Part shown: one piece after another, positions 1-8,028 of the stretch
How the letters are laid out: each line of letters begins with the position of its first letter
Position numbering within the stretch: the stretch's first letter is position 1
Notes under the pieces: generated by a model
Told to the model about the DNA's origin: nothing
Databases searched by the model: none
Seen by the model: only the letters and a program-made list of their open reading frames with translations
Position numbers and translations under genes: made by a program
Source of the DNA: an uncultured Clostridia bacterium
GTDB lineage: Bacteria > Bacillota > Clostridia > Oscillospirales > Ruminococcaceae
NCBI GenBank assembly: GCA_947632425.1
Contig: CANRPG010000021.1
Coordinates: 1 to 16,692 of the forward strand
DNA: 16,692 nucleotides
Direction of reading: 5' to 3'

Positions 1-64
1 CAAGTGAAAGCGTTTTTTTGGTGTTTATAAGGTTGCCCTTGGTGGCAAACACCTGCCCTGCCAT
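1..64 (-). CDS. ntpD: V/A-type ATPase subunit D, N-terminal fragment
   Basis: Only the first 21 codons lie in the window; the gene runs off the left edge. The visible N-terminus, with AGQVFATKGNLI at residues 2-13, matches the start of the V/A-ATPase D subunit, whose long N- and C-terminal helices form the coiled-coil rotor shaft inside the A3B3 ring. The ATG has an AGGAGG site (73-78) 8 nt upstream. It is the last operon member seen, 15 bp after the small membrane gene and downstream of the B gene, which is where D normally sits. Family assignment rests on a short stretch but the context is strong. Confidence 0.88.
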   Translation of the reverse strand, partial: MAGQVFATKGNLINTKKTLSL

Positions 65-79
65 AAGCCTTTCCTCCTG

Positions 80-292
80 TCATTTAAATGTATATGCCAT
101 TATAAGCCATATGCCGACCCATACCAGCGCCGCTGCGGCTGCTATTACAAGCCAGAAGACCGTAACCTTTTTGCGCAGCTTTTCGCTCTCTTCGTTTTTC
201 TGTACTTTTTTACTTGCGCCGCGTATCTTGCTAAGCAGTATATTCAAAAGTATTATGCCTGCTATCGGTATTATGAGATACAGATACTTCAT
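80..292 (-). CDS. Small two-helix membrane protein inside the ATPase operon
   Basis: This 70-residue protein is not one I recognise. Residues 3-21 and 44-66 are hydrophobic and long enough to cross the membrane. The linker at about 22-43 is strongly charged and mostly basic (KIRGASKK, EKLRKK). By the positive-inside rule the linker should face the cytoplasm, giving a hairpin with both ends outside. Its ATG overlaps the stop of the B gene in an ATGA arrangement, which suggests translational coupling, and the D gene follows 15 bp later with its own ribosome binding site. Position and coupling suggest a role with the ATPase (assembly, stability or a minor membrane subunit), but this is inference only. 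It is not like subunit K, as it lacks a carboxylate in a membrane helix. The overlap and conserved operon spacing make it very likely a real gene. Confidence 0.8.
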   Translation of the reverse strand: MKYLYLIIPIAGIILLNILLSKIRGASKKVQKNEESEKLRKKVTVFWLVIAAAAALVWVGIWLIMAYTFK

Positions 293-1695
293 GACTGCTC
301 TCCAAACGCTTCCTTAGCCTTTTCGGGTGAGTAGTATTTCTTTATATGCTCATCGTCAACACGTTCAAGCTCTGATTTCGGCAAAGTCGAAAGCAGCAGC
401 CAGCCGAGATCCAGCGTCTGATCTATAGTGCGATCCTCGTCAAACGATTGCGACAGAAAATGCTTTTCAAAAAGCTTACCGAAGCCTAAATAGTCTTTAT
501 CCGTCTGCGAAAGCTCTTCCTCGCCTATTACAGATGCCAAAGCCCTTGCGTCCTGCACTTTTGCATACGATGCGAACAGCTGGTTTGAAAGCATAGAGTG
601 ATCTTCCCTTGTAAAGCCCTCTCCTATGCCGTCTTTCATAAGTCTTGAAAGCGATGGCAGCACCGAAACCGGCGGATATACACCCGTTTGGTCTAGTCCT
701 CTGTCAAGAACTATCTGACCCTCTGTTATATATCCAGTAAGGTCGGGCACAGGGTGAGTTATGTCATCATTGGGCATTGTAAGTATGGGTATCTGCGTTA
801 CAGACCCTTGCGCACTCTTTATTATGCCTGCTCTTTCATAAAGCGATGCAAAGTCTGAATACAGATAGCCGGGGAAGCCTTTTCTGCCGGGGATCTCGCC
901 CTTAGAAGACGAAAATTCTCTGACTGCCTCTGCGTATGATGTCATATCTGTAAGTATAACAAGTATGTGCATATTATGCTCAAATGCCAGATATTCGGCA
1001 GCTGTAAGAGCGCACCTCGGGGTGAGTATCCTCTCAATTATCGGGTCGTTTGAAAGATTCAGAAACATGACCGTTCTCTGCAATGCGCCCGACTCCTCAA
1101 AACTGCGCTTGAAGTAGTCGGCAACGTCATTTTTAACGCCCATTGCGCCGAACACCACGGCAAAGTCCTTGCCGCTCTCGTCTGCAATTTTAGCCTGCTT
1201 TACTATCTGCACCGCAAGCTTGTTGTGTGAAAGTCCCGAGCCTGAAAATATCGGCAGCTTCTGACCTCTTATCAATGTCGCCAAGGCATCTATAGAAGAA
1301 ATGCCCGTGTTTATATAGTTTCTCGGGTATGTTCTGTAAACGGGGTTCAAAGGCTTGCCGTTTATGTCCGCATACTTTTCGGCAAGTATGTTTCCCAGCC
1401 CGTCAATAGGCTTGCCTGCTCCGCTGAATATTCTGCCGAGCATTTCGGTAGACAGCGCAAGTTCCATAGGTTTGCCCTCAAACTGTGTTTCGGTATTTTC
1501 AAGAGAAAGTCCGCTTGTGCCCTCAAACACCTGCAAAACAGCCTTGTCCTCGCTTACCTCTACAACTCTTGCAAGCCTTTGCGTGCCGTCATCGAGCTTT
1601 ATTTTCGCCATTTCGTCATAGCCTATGCCCGAAACGCCCTCCAGCGCCACGAGCGGCCCGTTAATCTGACTCAGACCTATATATTTTACAGTCAT
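289..1695 (-). CDS. ntpB: V/A-type ATPase subunit B (non-catalytic)
   Basis: The 468-residue product matches the usual length and sequence of the B subunit, which alternates with A in the A3B3 head and supplies residues to the catalytic interface. The N-terminal beta-barrel (INGPLVALEG, residues 11-20) is followed by a nucleotide-fold domain in which the P-loop is degenerate (FSGSGLSHNKL, 150-160). That is the mark of B rather than the catalytic A subunit. The LPSLSRLMKDGIG segment carries the conserved arginine reaching the catalytic site of A. The start ATG has AAAGGAG (1704-1710) 8 nt upstream, and the A gene ends 21 bp before it. Its stop overlaps the start of the following small membrane gene by 4 nt. 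I see nothing broken or unusual in the protein itself. Confidence 0.97.
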   Translation of the reverse strand: MTVKYIGLSQINGPLVALEGVSGIGYDEMAKIKLDDGTQRLARVVEVSEDKAVLQVFEGTSGLSLENTETQFEGKPMELALSTEMLGRIFSGAGKPIDGLGNILAEKYADINGKPLNPVYRTYPRNYINTGISSIDALATLIRGQKLPIFSGSGLSHNKLAVQIVKQAKIADESGKDFAVVFGAMGVKNDVADYFKRSFEESGALQRTVMFLNLSNDPIIERILTPRCALTAAEYLAFEHNMHILVILTDMTSYAEAVREFSSSKGEIPGRKGFPGYLYSDFASLYERAGIIKSAQGSVTQIPILTMPNDDITHPVPDLTGYITEGQIVLDRGLDQTGVYPPVSVLPSLSRLMKDGIGEGFTREDHSMLSNQLFASYAKVQDARALASVIGEEELSQTDKDYLGFGKLFEKHFLSQSFDEDRTIDQTLDLGWLLLSTLPKSELERVDDEHIKKYYSPEKAKEAFGEQS

Positions 1696-1716
1696 TGTAA
1701 ACGCTCCTTTCGGCTG

Positions 1717-3516
1717 TCAGACAGAAGTTCTCAGCCTGTCAAAGGTCTGCACCATATCTCTCTGATATTCGTCGAACATCTCGGGTTTATCGTTTGGTAT
1801 GTCGTACTTGACCTTTATAAGCTTTTCAAACCAGCCTGTGGCAGTAATATCCGCAACGCTTATGCCGCTTGCAACAGCCTCTTTCGCAAGCCGGTACAGC
1901 AGAAGAATGGTCTTCATCATAAGGTACTGCTTTTTCAGCGGCACGAACGTATCATCGGGGTGATATGCGTTCTGCTGCAAAAAGCCTACCCTTACAACTC
2001 TCGCCGTTTCAATAAGCACTTTCTGGTCGTCCGGCAGAATATCAGAACCCATAAGTTTTACTATCTCCATAAGGTTGGTCTCTTCTACCAGAATATTTGA
2101 AAGCTGCTGACGTGCGCTCATAAAGTCGGGCGCGATGTTCGTGTTGTAATAATCTGCAAGATCGTCGGAATATTCCGAATAGCTCAGATTCCAGTTTATA
2201 GCAGGGTAATGCCTTGCATACGCCAGCGATTTATCAAGCGCCCAGAAGCAGCGCACAAATCTTTTGGTGTTCTGCGTTACGGGTTCTGAAAAGTCAGAGC
2301 CCTGCGGTGATACCGCGCCTATTACAGTAACCGAGCCTTCCTTTCCGCAAAGAGCCTTTACATAACCTGCCCTCTCGTAAAACTGCGAAAGCCTTGACGG
2401 CAGATATGCAGGGAAGCCTTCCTCGGCAGGCATTTCTTCAAGTCTGCCCGAAATTTCTCTCAGCGCCTCCGCCCAGCGCGAGGTAGAGTCTGCCATTATT
2501 GCGGTATGGTAGCCCATATCTCTGTAGTATTCCGCAAGCGTTATGCCCGTGTATATAGACGCCTCTCTTGCCGCAACAGGCATATTCGAGGTGTTCGCTA
2601 TGTGTATGGTTCTTTCTGTAAGAGGTCTGTTGGTCTTGGGGTCTATAAGCTCCGAAAACTCCTCCAGCACCTGTGTCATCTCGTTGCCGCGCTCGCCGCA
2701 GCCGATGTATACGATTATGTCTGCATCGCACCATTTTGCCAGCTGATGCTGTGTCATCGTCTTTCCCGTGCCAAATCCCCCGGGTATTGCAGCCGCGCCG
2801 CCCTTTGCCACAGGCACTACCGTGTCTATTATCCTCTGACCCGTAATAAGCGGTTTGTCAGCAGGAAGTCTCTCTGAAACAGGTCTTGCAACTCTTATAG
2901 GCCACTTCTGGCATAGTGTCAGAGCCGTTTCTTTGCCGCCGACTTCTATCTTTACCACTGTATCATTTACTCTATACCTGCCGCTCGGCGCGGCATAAGT
3001 CACTTTGCCTTCTTTAATATTTGGTGTAAGCATACACTTGTGGGTTATAAGCGGCGTTTCGGGGCAGGTGGCATATACCTCTCCTGCTTTCAGCACATCG
3101 CCCACCTTTACGCACACCGTAACATCATATTCCTTTTCGGTATCTATCGGTGCGACCGCAATGCCGTCCTCTATGAAAGCTCCTTTTCCGTTTGCCCCCA
3201 TAGCAGCAAGAGGTCTTTGTATGCCGTCAAATATGTTCGATATTATCCCCGGCCCGAGCGTAACCTCCATAGGCGCGCCCGTGCTCTCGACCGGTTCGCC
3301 CGGCATAAGTCCGCCTGTGCCCTCGTACACCTGTATCGTGGTAAAATCCGCGCTCACGCCTATTACCTCGCCGATAAGGCGCTTTTGGCCCACATACACC
3401 ATTTCCATCATCTGAAAGTCCTTTGTGTCCTTTACCTTCACAACAGGCCCGTTGACGGAATATATACTGTTCGTTTTTACATCTGTGTTTACAGTGTTCA
3501 ACGTTTTCACTCCCAT
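1717..3516 (-). CDS. ntpA: V/A-type ATPase catalytic subunit A
   Basis: The 599-residue product is the ATP-hydrolysing/synthesising subunit of the A3B3 head. An N-terminal barrel (SVNGPVVKV, about 20-28) is followed by the non-homologous bulge (about 110-190) that separates A from F-type beta subunits. Then come the P-loop GGFGTGKT (246-253), GERGNE (274-279) with the catalytic glutamate, and the ADSTSRWAEALREISGR block. The P-loop is GGFGTGKT rather than the GPFGxGKT seen in many homologues. The start is uncertain: the ATG at 3516 has no good ribosome binding site, lying 3 nt after the E stop. A TTG at codon 6 (3501) has GGGAG 8 nt upstream and would give 594 residues. The N-terminal 15 residues precede the usual beginning of the family either way. 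The gene sits between E and B in the operon. Confidence 0.96.
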   Translation of the reverse strand: MGVKTLNTVNTDVKTNSIYSVNGPVVKVKDTKDFQMMEMVYVGQKRLIGEVIGVSADFTTIQVYEGTGGLMPGEPVESTGAPMEVTLGPGIISNIFDGIQRPLAAMGANGKGAFIEDGIAVAPIDTEKEYDVTVCVKVGDVLKAGEVYATCPETPLITHKCMLTPNIKEGKVTYAAPSGRYRVNDTVVKIEVGGKETALTLCQKWPIRVARPVSERLPADKPLITGQRIIDTVVPVAKGGAAAIPGGFGTGKTMTQHQLAKWCDADIIVYIGCGERGNEMTQVLEEFSELIDPKTNRPLTERTIHIANTSNMPVAAREASIYTGITLAEYYRDMGYHTAIMADSTSRWAEALREISGRLEEMPAEEGFPAYLPSRLSQFYERAGYVKALCGKEGSVTVIGAVSPQGSDFSEPVTQNTKRFVRCFWALDKSLAYARHYPAINWNLSYSEYSDDLADYYNTNIAPDFMSARQQLSNILVEETNLMEIVKLMGSDILPDDQKVLIETARVVRVGFLQQNAYHPDDTFVPLKKQYLMMKTILLLYRLAKEAVASGISVADITATGWFEKLIKVKYDIPNDKPEMFDEYQRDMVQTFDRLRTSV

Positions 3517-3519
3517 CGG

Positions 3520-4116
3520 CTATACTTTCAGACTGCTGTCTGCAATATCGGAAAAATTCTCCGCCTGCTTAATAAGCGCCGCGTCAAGCGTGCCGTCGCA
3601 TATGACACCCACATTTGCAGGCTTTATCTTCACTCCGCCCAGAGCTATGGTGTCATCGCAGGTTATCTTCACGCTTTTGGGCAGACCCTCAAACAGCTCT
3701 GTCCTTTGCATATCGGCAGCAGATACGCGCACTTCGGCGTTTTCAATGTCGTAGCTTTTTTTATACTCGCTTATGCATCTGCCTATATACTCTTTGTATT
3801 CTTTTGTATCGCGAAACTGTATCAGCTTTTCCCTTACACCGTCAAAAAGCTTTTCGGTAAGCATATTTCTGTGCATAAGAATATCTTTCTGCACCTGAGA
3901 GCGCAGTGCGGCAGTCTGCTTTGCATACTTTGCAGCGATCGCAGCCTTGTCGCTTTCTATTGTTTTTTCTGCATCTGCATAGTATTTATCGCTTGCCTCT
4001 AAAACTATCCTGCTGCTTTCATTTTCAGCATCGCTTACCAGCTTGTCGGCTTTCTGCTTTGTTTCGCTGAGTATGGACTCACGCAGCATGGCAAGTTTTT
4101 CTTCAGCATTTATCAT
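3520..4116 (-). CDS. ntpE: V/A-type ATPase subunit E (peripheral stalk)
   Basis: The 198-residue product fits subunit E, which pairs with the G/H subunit to form the peripheral stalks holding the A3B3 head to subunit I. Residues 1 to about 85 are rich in Lys, Glu and Ala with heptad spacing (ETKQKADKLVSDAENES), as expected for the long coiled coil. The remaining residues form the globular C-terminal domain, including LGGVKIKPANVGVICDGTLD, a region resembling the conserved end of the family. The ATG has GGGAG (4124-4128) 7 nt upstream. It follows the F gene by 19 bp and precedes A by 3 bp. Here E comes after F, whereas in the common bacterial order E precedes C and F. Sequence identity to E is by pattern, supported by the context. 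Confidence 0.93.
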   Translation of the reverse strand: MINAEEKLAMLRESILSETKQKADKLVSDAENESSRIVLEASDKYYADAEKTIESDKAAIAAKYAKQTAALRSQVQKDILMHRNMLTEKLFDGVREKLIQFRDTKEYKEYIGRCISEYKKSYDIENAEVRVSAADMQRTELFEGLPKSVKITCDDTIALGGVKIKPANVGVICDGTLDAALIKQAENFSDIADSSLKV

Positions 4117-4135
4117 ATTATCACTCCCGGAAACG

Positions 4136-4444
4136 TTACAGCCTTATACCCACCGCATCTGCAACATATTTTGATATTGTGCCCGAAATATTCGCCGAGG
4201 CGTGTCTGTCGGGTATCTCAACTATAAGCGGATATGCACATCTGAGCTTTGTTTCATACACATCATCGCGGCAAAGGTCGATAATTTTTGTGGTCATAAG
4301 CACCACCGCCACCGAACTGTCTCCCATAGCCTTTTCAAGCTCTTTTTTTACGTCCCCGGCAGTGTGCACCACAACGCCCTCTATACCGGCAAGGCGCATA
4401 CCCATCTGCGTATCCGTGTTGTCGCTTATAAGATAGGCTTTCAT
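4136..4444 (-). CDS. atpF: V/A-type ATPase subunit F (rotor)
   Basis: The 102-residue product is the small Rossmann-like F subunit (called NtpG in Enterococcus) that binds the D shaft and turns with it. The N-terminus MKAYLISDNTDTQMGMRLAG and the mid-segment SVAVVLMTTKI match the family pattern of an alternating beta/alpha fold, followed by PLIVEIPDR. I chose the ATG at 4444 rather than an in-frame ATG at 4459. GGGAGG (4452-4457) lies 7 nt before 4444 and would fall inside the coding region of the longer version, and homologues begin with this first beta strand. The gene lies between K (21 bp upstream) and E (19 bp downstream). Confidence 0.92.
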   Translation of the reverse strand: MKAYLISDNTDTQMGMRLAGIEGVVVHTAGDVKKELEKAMGDSSVAVVLMTTKIIDLCRDDVYETKLRCAYPLIVEIPDRHASANISGTISKYVADAVGIRL

Positions 4445-4451
4445 AGCTTTT

Positions 4452-4457
4452 CCTCCC
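4452..4457 (-). promoter_or_regulatory. Ribosome binding site fixing the subunit F start
   Basis: GGGAGG on the minus strand sits 7 nt before the ATG at 4444. It overlaps the codons of the alternative upstream ATG at 4459, so it supports the shorter subunit F. Confidence 0.75.
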
Positions 4458-4465
4458 ACGTAAGA

Positions 4466-4912
4466 TCAGCCCAAGCCGTTTATTATAAGTATCGAGATAA
4501 GCAGTCCGTACAGCGCGATACCTTCACCAAGAACAACGAATATCAGTGACTTTACGAACGATTTAGGATCTTCAGCAACTGCGCCTATGGCAGCCGATGC
4601 ACCCGAACCTACCGCAATGCCTGCGCCTATGCATGAAAGACCCGTGGTAAGACCTGCGCCGAAATAACCTATGCCTGCGCCGAGGGATATAACAGCGTTG
4701 ACTGCCTCTCCTACAGCAGTTTCAGCCTCAGCGGCATAAACGAACTGACCGAACGGGAATATAACAGCCAGCAGCATAACGCCAAAAAACGTGCAGAGAT
4801 TTGCAATAAAAGCACCCTTAGGGCTCTTGCCGTTTTTTACCTTGACGACCGCCGGTACAACAGGCGCACATATAAGCAAAAGACAAACAAGCGGTAAAAT
4901 AAGTATCATCAT
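4466..4912 (-). CDS. ntpK: V/A-type ATPase proteolipid subunit K
   Basis: The 148-residue product forms the membrane rotor ring that carries ions. Four hydrophobic helices are visible at about 2-23, 34-60, 76-112 and 121-145. The last two form a glycine/alanine-rich hairpin typical of c/K subunits (GAGIAVGSGASAAIGA), with a single membrane carboxylate, Glu130 in VVLGEGIALYG. By alignment from memory this matches Glu139 of Enterococcus hirae NtpK. The Na+-ligand glutamine of NtpK helix 3 (Gln110) is Val101 here, which argues against that exact sodium site. The first two helices do not look like a second ion-binding hairpin. GGAGG (4920-4924) lies 7 nt before the first of two consecutive ATGs. 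The gene sits 38 bp after I and 21 bp before F. Confidence 0.95.
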   Translation of the reverse strand: MMILILPLVCLLLICAPVVPAVVKVKNGKSPKGAFIANLCTFFGVMLLAVIFPFGQFVYAAEAETAVGEAVNAVISLGAGIGYFGAGLTTGLSCIGAGIAVGSGASAAIGAVAEDPKSFVKSLIFVVLGEGIALYGLLISILIINGLG

Positions 4913-4950
4913 AATAAAACCTCCAAAAAGCTATATATTTTTAACTTTGA

Positions 4951-6912
4951 TCATTCACTGTCCACAGAGAGCGTTACCCCAACGGGCTCGAACGGTATGC
5001 CGTCGCCCTCATAAAAACGCGAGAACACCTCGTAAAATTCCAGACGGATAAGCTGTATCGCAACTATCATGCCTTCCATAGCCATTACAAACGCGTTGCC
5101 CACAACAAGCACTATCGGCTGCGCGGCGGCTGAAAAACTGTTCATAAGCGTCATTACAACCAGCATCATTCCTGCGTGGCAGAGGACAAATCCGCCTACC
5201 CTTAAAAACGACAGCGTATTTGAAACGTAGCTGAGCAAAAACTCAAACATCTCAAAAAAGTTCTCAACGATAAAGTTGCCTATGCCGCCCTCCTCGGGGT
5301 CCTCAGAAAGCTGCCAGCGTTTGTATTTTGCCGCTATCGAGAAAGGCACACGGCAGAATATACAAACAAGCGGTACAACTATCAGAAAGATTATATACAT
5401 CGGCGTTGTAAGCGAAAAGCCTGCCAGCTTGCCTACCACCGCCGCACCCACAGACGAGTAGAAAACAATTCCTGCAATGCCGTTGCACCCGAATATTGCT
5501 TTTTCATAGTCGTGCTGTTTAAAGCCGGTTATTATGTTAAGTATCATAGACATCAGTATTATAGCCACGCCTATCGCAACCGCGCTTATCAGTATGAACG
5601 TCGTCTGGTCGAATATCTCCAGCGGCTTTTTGCCCCAGCCTATCGCCTCATAAACGGGGTCCAGGAAATCTTCAAACCCGAAGAACGACCCATACATAAA
5701 CCCGAAGAACATACTTGAAAGTCCGCACCTTGAAAGCAGACCGCCGTATTTGTTTTTAAGCTTAAAGCTCATGAACAGCCCTGCCAGAAATACCACAAAG
5801 CCTTGTCCCAGGTCGCCGAACATTATACCAAACAGCAGCGTAAAACTAAGCGCCACAAAAAGCGTGGGGTTTATTCCGTTGTATACCGGCACGCCGTACA
5901 TCTCAACTACCGATATATACGGTCTTGAGAACCAGCCGTTTTTAAGCTTTGTCGGCGGCGTTAAGTCGGGCTCTGAGTCGGCAGGAAGAATAGTTACCGA
6001 AACGCTTCTTATCTTTCCTACCTTCTTTTTAAACTCCTGCGATGCGCTCTTTGGCACGAACCCTTTCAGGAAGAACTTTCCGCTCAGCTCTGCGGCATTT
6101 TTCCTAAGTCCGAATATACTCTCCCTCATTGCCAGCTGATCGTAGACCTTCTGCATTTCATCGCGCCGCTCTTTTGAAAGCTTTGCCAGTTCCTCGTCTA
6201 TCTGCTCTGCACGCAGCGATCGGCGGTTGACGGCATCGTTGAGCTCTTCAAGAGCCTTTTCGGGCGTACCCTGTATATAAGGTGATACCGTTACCGGCTC
6301 AAAATAAAGCATCTGGAATATCTCGTCTATAATAGCCTTGTCCTTGTTCGCGCAGAAGTACATTCCCCAGTAAAACTGCTTATCTTTGTCAAACGGTATA
6401 AAGAAGAACACTTCGTCGTAATATTCCAGCTTGCTGTAGCTGTCAATAGGCAGCTTGCCGAGTTTAAGATGAATATACTCGCAGCTGAACACCTGCTCAA
6501 AGTTGGCGTTCATGCCTTTTAAGTGGTTGAGCTGTTTTATAGCCGCTCCCTTTTCGGATATTTCCTTGTAACATTCGCGCTTTTCGTCTATCAGCGAGCC
6601 CAGCTGCTTTTCCAAGCCGGAGACATATCGCTCAAAGTCGTAAAGCGTTTTGTAGTCTGATTCCGAGTAGTCTGCCTCAAGCTGTGATGCCGCATCGATA
6701 TTCAGCTTCCTGCAAAGCTCCCCGAATCTTCTCAAAGTGTTTGTATAGGGGTTTTCCTCCGAGAGCAGTTTAAGCTCTGTTCTGCCCTCCGCGCCCCTTG
6801 TAACGGCAGGTTCTATGTGAAAGCAGCCGCTCTCACAGCACTTTGTAAGCGTGCTGTCCAGCTGCGACATATCGCCGACAATATTCACAAGGGTCATCTT
6901 TTCTATTCCCAT
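4951..6912 (-). CDS. ntpI: V/A-type ATPase subunit I (membrane stator)
   Basis: The 653-residue product is the stator subunit that forms ion half-channels against the K ring and anchors the peripheral stalks. Residues 1 to about 330 are soluble and contain coiled-coil stretches (about 90-130 and 218-265). About eight hydrophobic segments follow from about 346 to the C-terminus. Arg571 in SNTLSFLRVGGFVLCHAG lies where the essential Arg735 of yeast subunit a occurs in SYLRLWALSLAHAQ. Arg623 in IQLIRLEFYEVFSRFYEG corresponds to yeast Arg799. The ending FYEGDGIPFEPV is typical of the family. The ATG has GGGAG (6923-6927) 10 nt upstream. The gene follows C by 43 bp. Length and motifs are complete, so the protein is probably functional. 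Confidence 0.96.
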   Translation of the reverse strand: MGIEKMTLVNIVGDMSQLDSTLTKCCESGCFHIEPAVTRGAEGRTELKLLSEENPYTNTLRRFGELCRKLNIDAASQLEADYSESDYKTLYDFERYVSGLEKQLGSLIDEKRECYKEISEKGAAIKQLNHLKGMNANFEQVFSCEYIHLKLGKLPIDSYSKLEYYDEVFFFIPFDKDKQFYWGMYFCANKDKAIIDEIFQMLYFEPVTVSPYIQGTPEKALEELNDAVNRRSLRAEQIDEELAKLSKERRDEMQKVYDQLAMRESIFGLRKNAAELSGKFFLKGFVPKSASQEFKKKVGKIRSVSVTILPADSEPDLTPPTKLKNGWFSRPYISVVEMYGVPVYNGINPTLFVALSFTLLFGIMFGDLGQGFVVFLAGLFMSFKLKNKYGGLLSRCGLSSMFFGFMYGSFFGFEDFLDPVYEAIGWGKKPLEIFDQTTFILISAVAIGVAIILMSMILNIITGFKQHDYEKAIFGCNGIAGIVFYSSVGAAVVGKLAGFSLTTPMYIIFLIVVPLVCIFCRVPFSIAAKYKRWQLSEDPEEGGIGNFIVENFFEMFEFLLSYVSNTLSFLRVGGFVLCHAGMMLVVMTLMNSFSAAAQPIVLVVGNAFVMAMEGMIVAIQLIRLEFYEVFSRFYEGDGIPFEPVGVTLSVDSE

Positions 6913-6955
6913 ATACCTTTCACTCCCTTTCAGGTTTCAGTATATTTTATTATCT

Positions 6956-7987
6956 TTAGTATGCTATAAGCGTCTCTATCCTGTCAGGCTCCAGCCCGTA
7001 CCTTATCCCCTCTATTATGTGGATAATGTTAGATGTCTCTATATCGCACAGCTGCAAAAACGCAAAGTACACCGCCGGCATAGACTGCGTTCTCATCAGC
7101 TTGCGCGCGTAGTTGAGTTTTACCTGCGTCATAGCCGTTTCAAGAAATTTGCTGTTTTCCTTTTCAATGCCCTTTGTTCCTCGCAGACGGCAAAACAGAT
7201 CCATCATTTCCTGCTCGCTGTCGCATTCAAACAGCCTGTTCAGCCCGTGGCTTCCCACCGAGCCCAGCACCGTGACCATTTTCTTGCTTATCTCCTCGGG
7301 CGGCGCGTTGAAGTATGCTTTCATGCGGTACGCGTTTACAAAATTTCTTATGTGCACGCCTGCCTTCACGGGTTCCATAATAAGCTTCGCATCGCTTTTT
7401 GAAAGATCCTTCTCAATGCTGCCCAGCAGCCTTTTATAGTAAAGCTGCGCAAATGCGTTTTCTATCTCCGTCATGTCGCCCTGCTTGCTTTCTCTCACTA
7501 TTATATCGCACAGCGGCGAATACTTTGTATGCTCCAGCTTTCTTGCAAGCTCCTCAACGTTTTTGCACGCCGCAAGCTCGTAAAAATCAAGAGAGCTGCT
7601 CTTAGCAAAATATGTCGGCAGCGAGTTTAAAAACGAAGTTTTCTCACCGCTGTCTATCGTCCTTATCAGTATCAGCAGAAGCTCGTTTTCATATCTTTCG
7701 CTGACAAGGTCGTAAAACTGCTTTTTGCCAAGGTGCTGAAAATCCCGCAGATCCGTAAACATCTCAAAACTGCGCTTTTTCAGAAGCTCTTCTATATATC
7801 CTCTGTGAACGGTGTTTACGTCTATATCGGCAAAGGTATCTTTAAATCCCTCGCGGTTTTTTAAATACTGCGCCACCTCTGCCACACTGCCCTTCGAGGA
7901 AAGTATCCTGTAGTCCTCGCCCGTCAGCATACGCCCGTGCATAGCCCTTATTTTAGTTATAGTAGCGTTTAACGACGCCTTGTTCAA
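6956..7987 (-). CDS. ntpC: V/A-type ATPase subunit C
   Basis: The 343-residue product matches subunit C (V0 d / AC39 family), the funnel-shaped collar that joins the central D/F shaft to the membrane K ring. The N-terminal ITKIRAMHGRMLTGEDYRIL (10-29) resembles the family start, and the repeated helical segments and the ending GIRYGLEPDRIETLIAY also fit. The start is TTG at 7987; an in-frame TGA lies two codons further upstream, so the gene cannot be longer. Shorter starts would remove the conserved N-terminal helix. The upstream ribosome binding site is weak (GGGCGGTGA), which may hold translation of this one-copy subunit low. C here lies second in the operon, before I, rather than between E and F as in many bacteria. 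Confidence 0.93.
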   Translation of the reverse strand: MNKASLNATITKIRAMHGRMLTGEDYRILSSKGSVAEVAQYLKNREGFKDTFADIDVNTVHRGYIEELLKKRSFEMFTDLRDFQHLGKKQFYDLVSERYENELLLILIRTIDSGEKTSFLNSLPTYFAKSSSLDFYELAACKNVEELARKLEHTKYSPLCDIIVRESKQGDMTEIENAFAQLYYKRLLGSIEKDLSKSDAKLIMEPVKAGVHIRNFVNAYRMKAYFNAPPEEISKKMVTVLGSVGSHGLNRLFECDSEQEMMDLFCRLRGTKGIEKENSKFLETAMTQVKLNYARKLMRTQSMPAVYFAFLQLCDIETSNIIHIIEGIRYGLEPDRIETLIAY

Positions 7988-8028
7988 AACGTTTCACCGC
8001 CCTTGCCGCAAGTTTCGCAAACTTTATC

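Noticed and set aside
246..290. Possible frameshift at the end of the B gene
   Set aside because: The B protein reaches normal length and the overlap is a regular ATGA junction with the next gene.
1579..2100. A 173-codon plus-strand open frame spanning the A/B gene junction
   Set aside because: It is antisense to two well-supported ATPase genes and has no credible start site.
2764..2790. Variant P-loop GGFGTGKT in subunit A as a novelty
   Set aside because: It keeps the GxxxxGKT pattern with all key residues, and similar variants are, as far as I recall, present in other bacterial A subunits.
3040..4002. A 320-codon plus-strand open frame
   Set aside because: It lies antisense to the A and E subunit genes, which match their families over full length. 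Its product is rich in His, Tyr, Cys and Arg in the way reversed coding sequence usually is, and it has no ribosome binding site.
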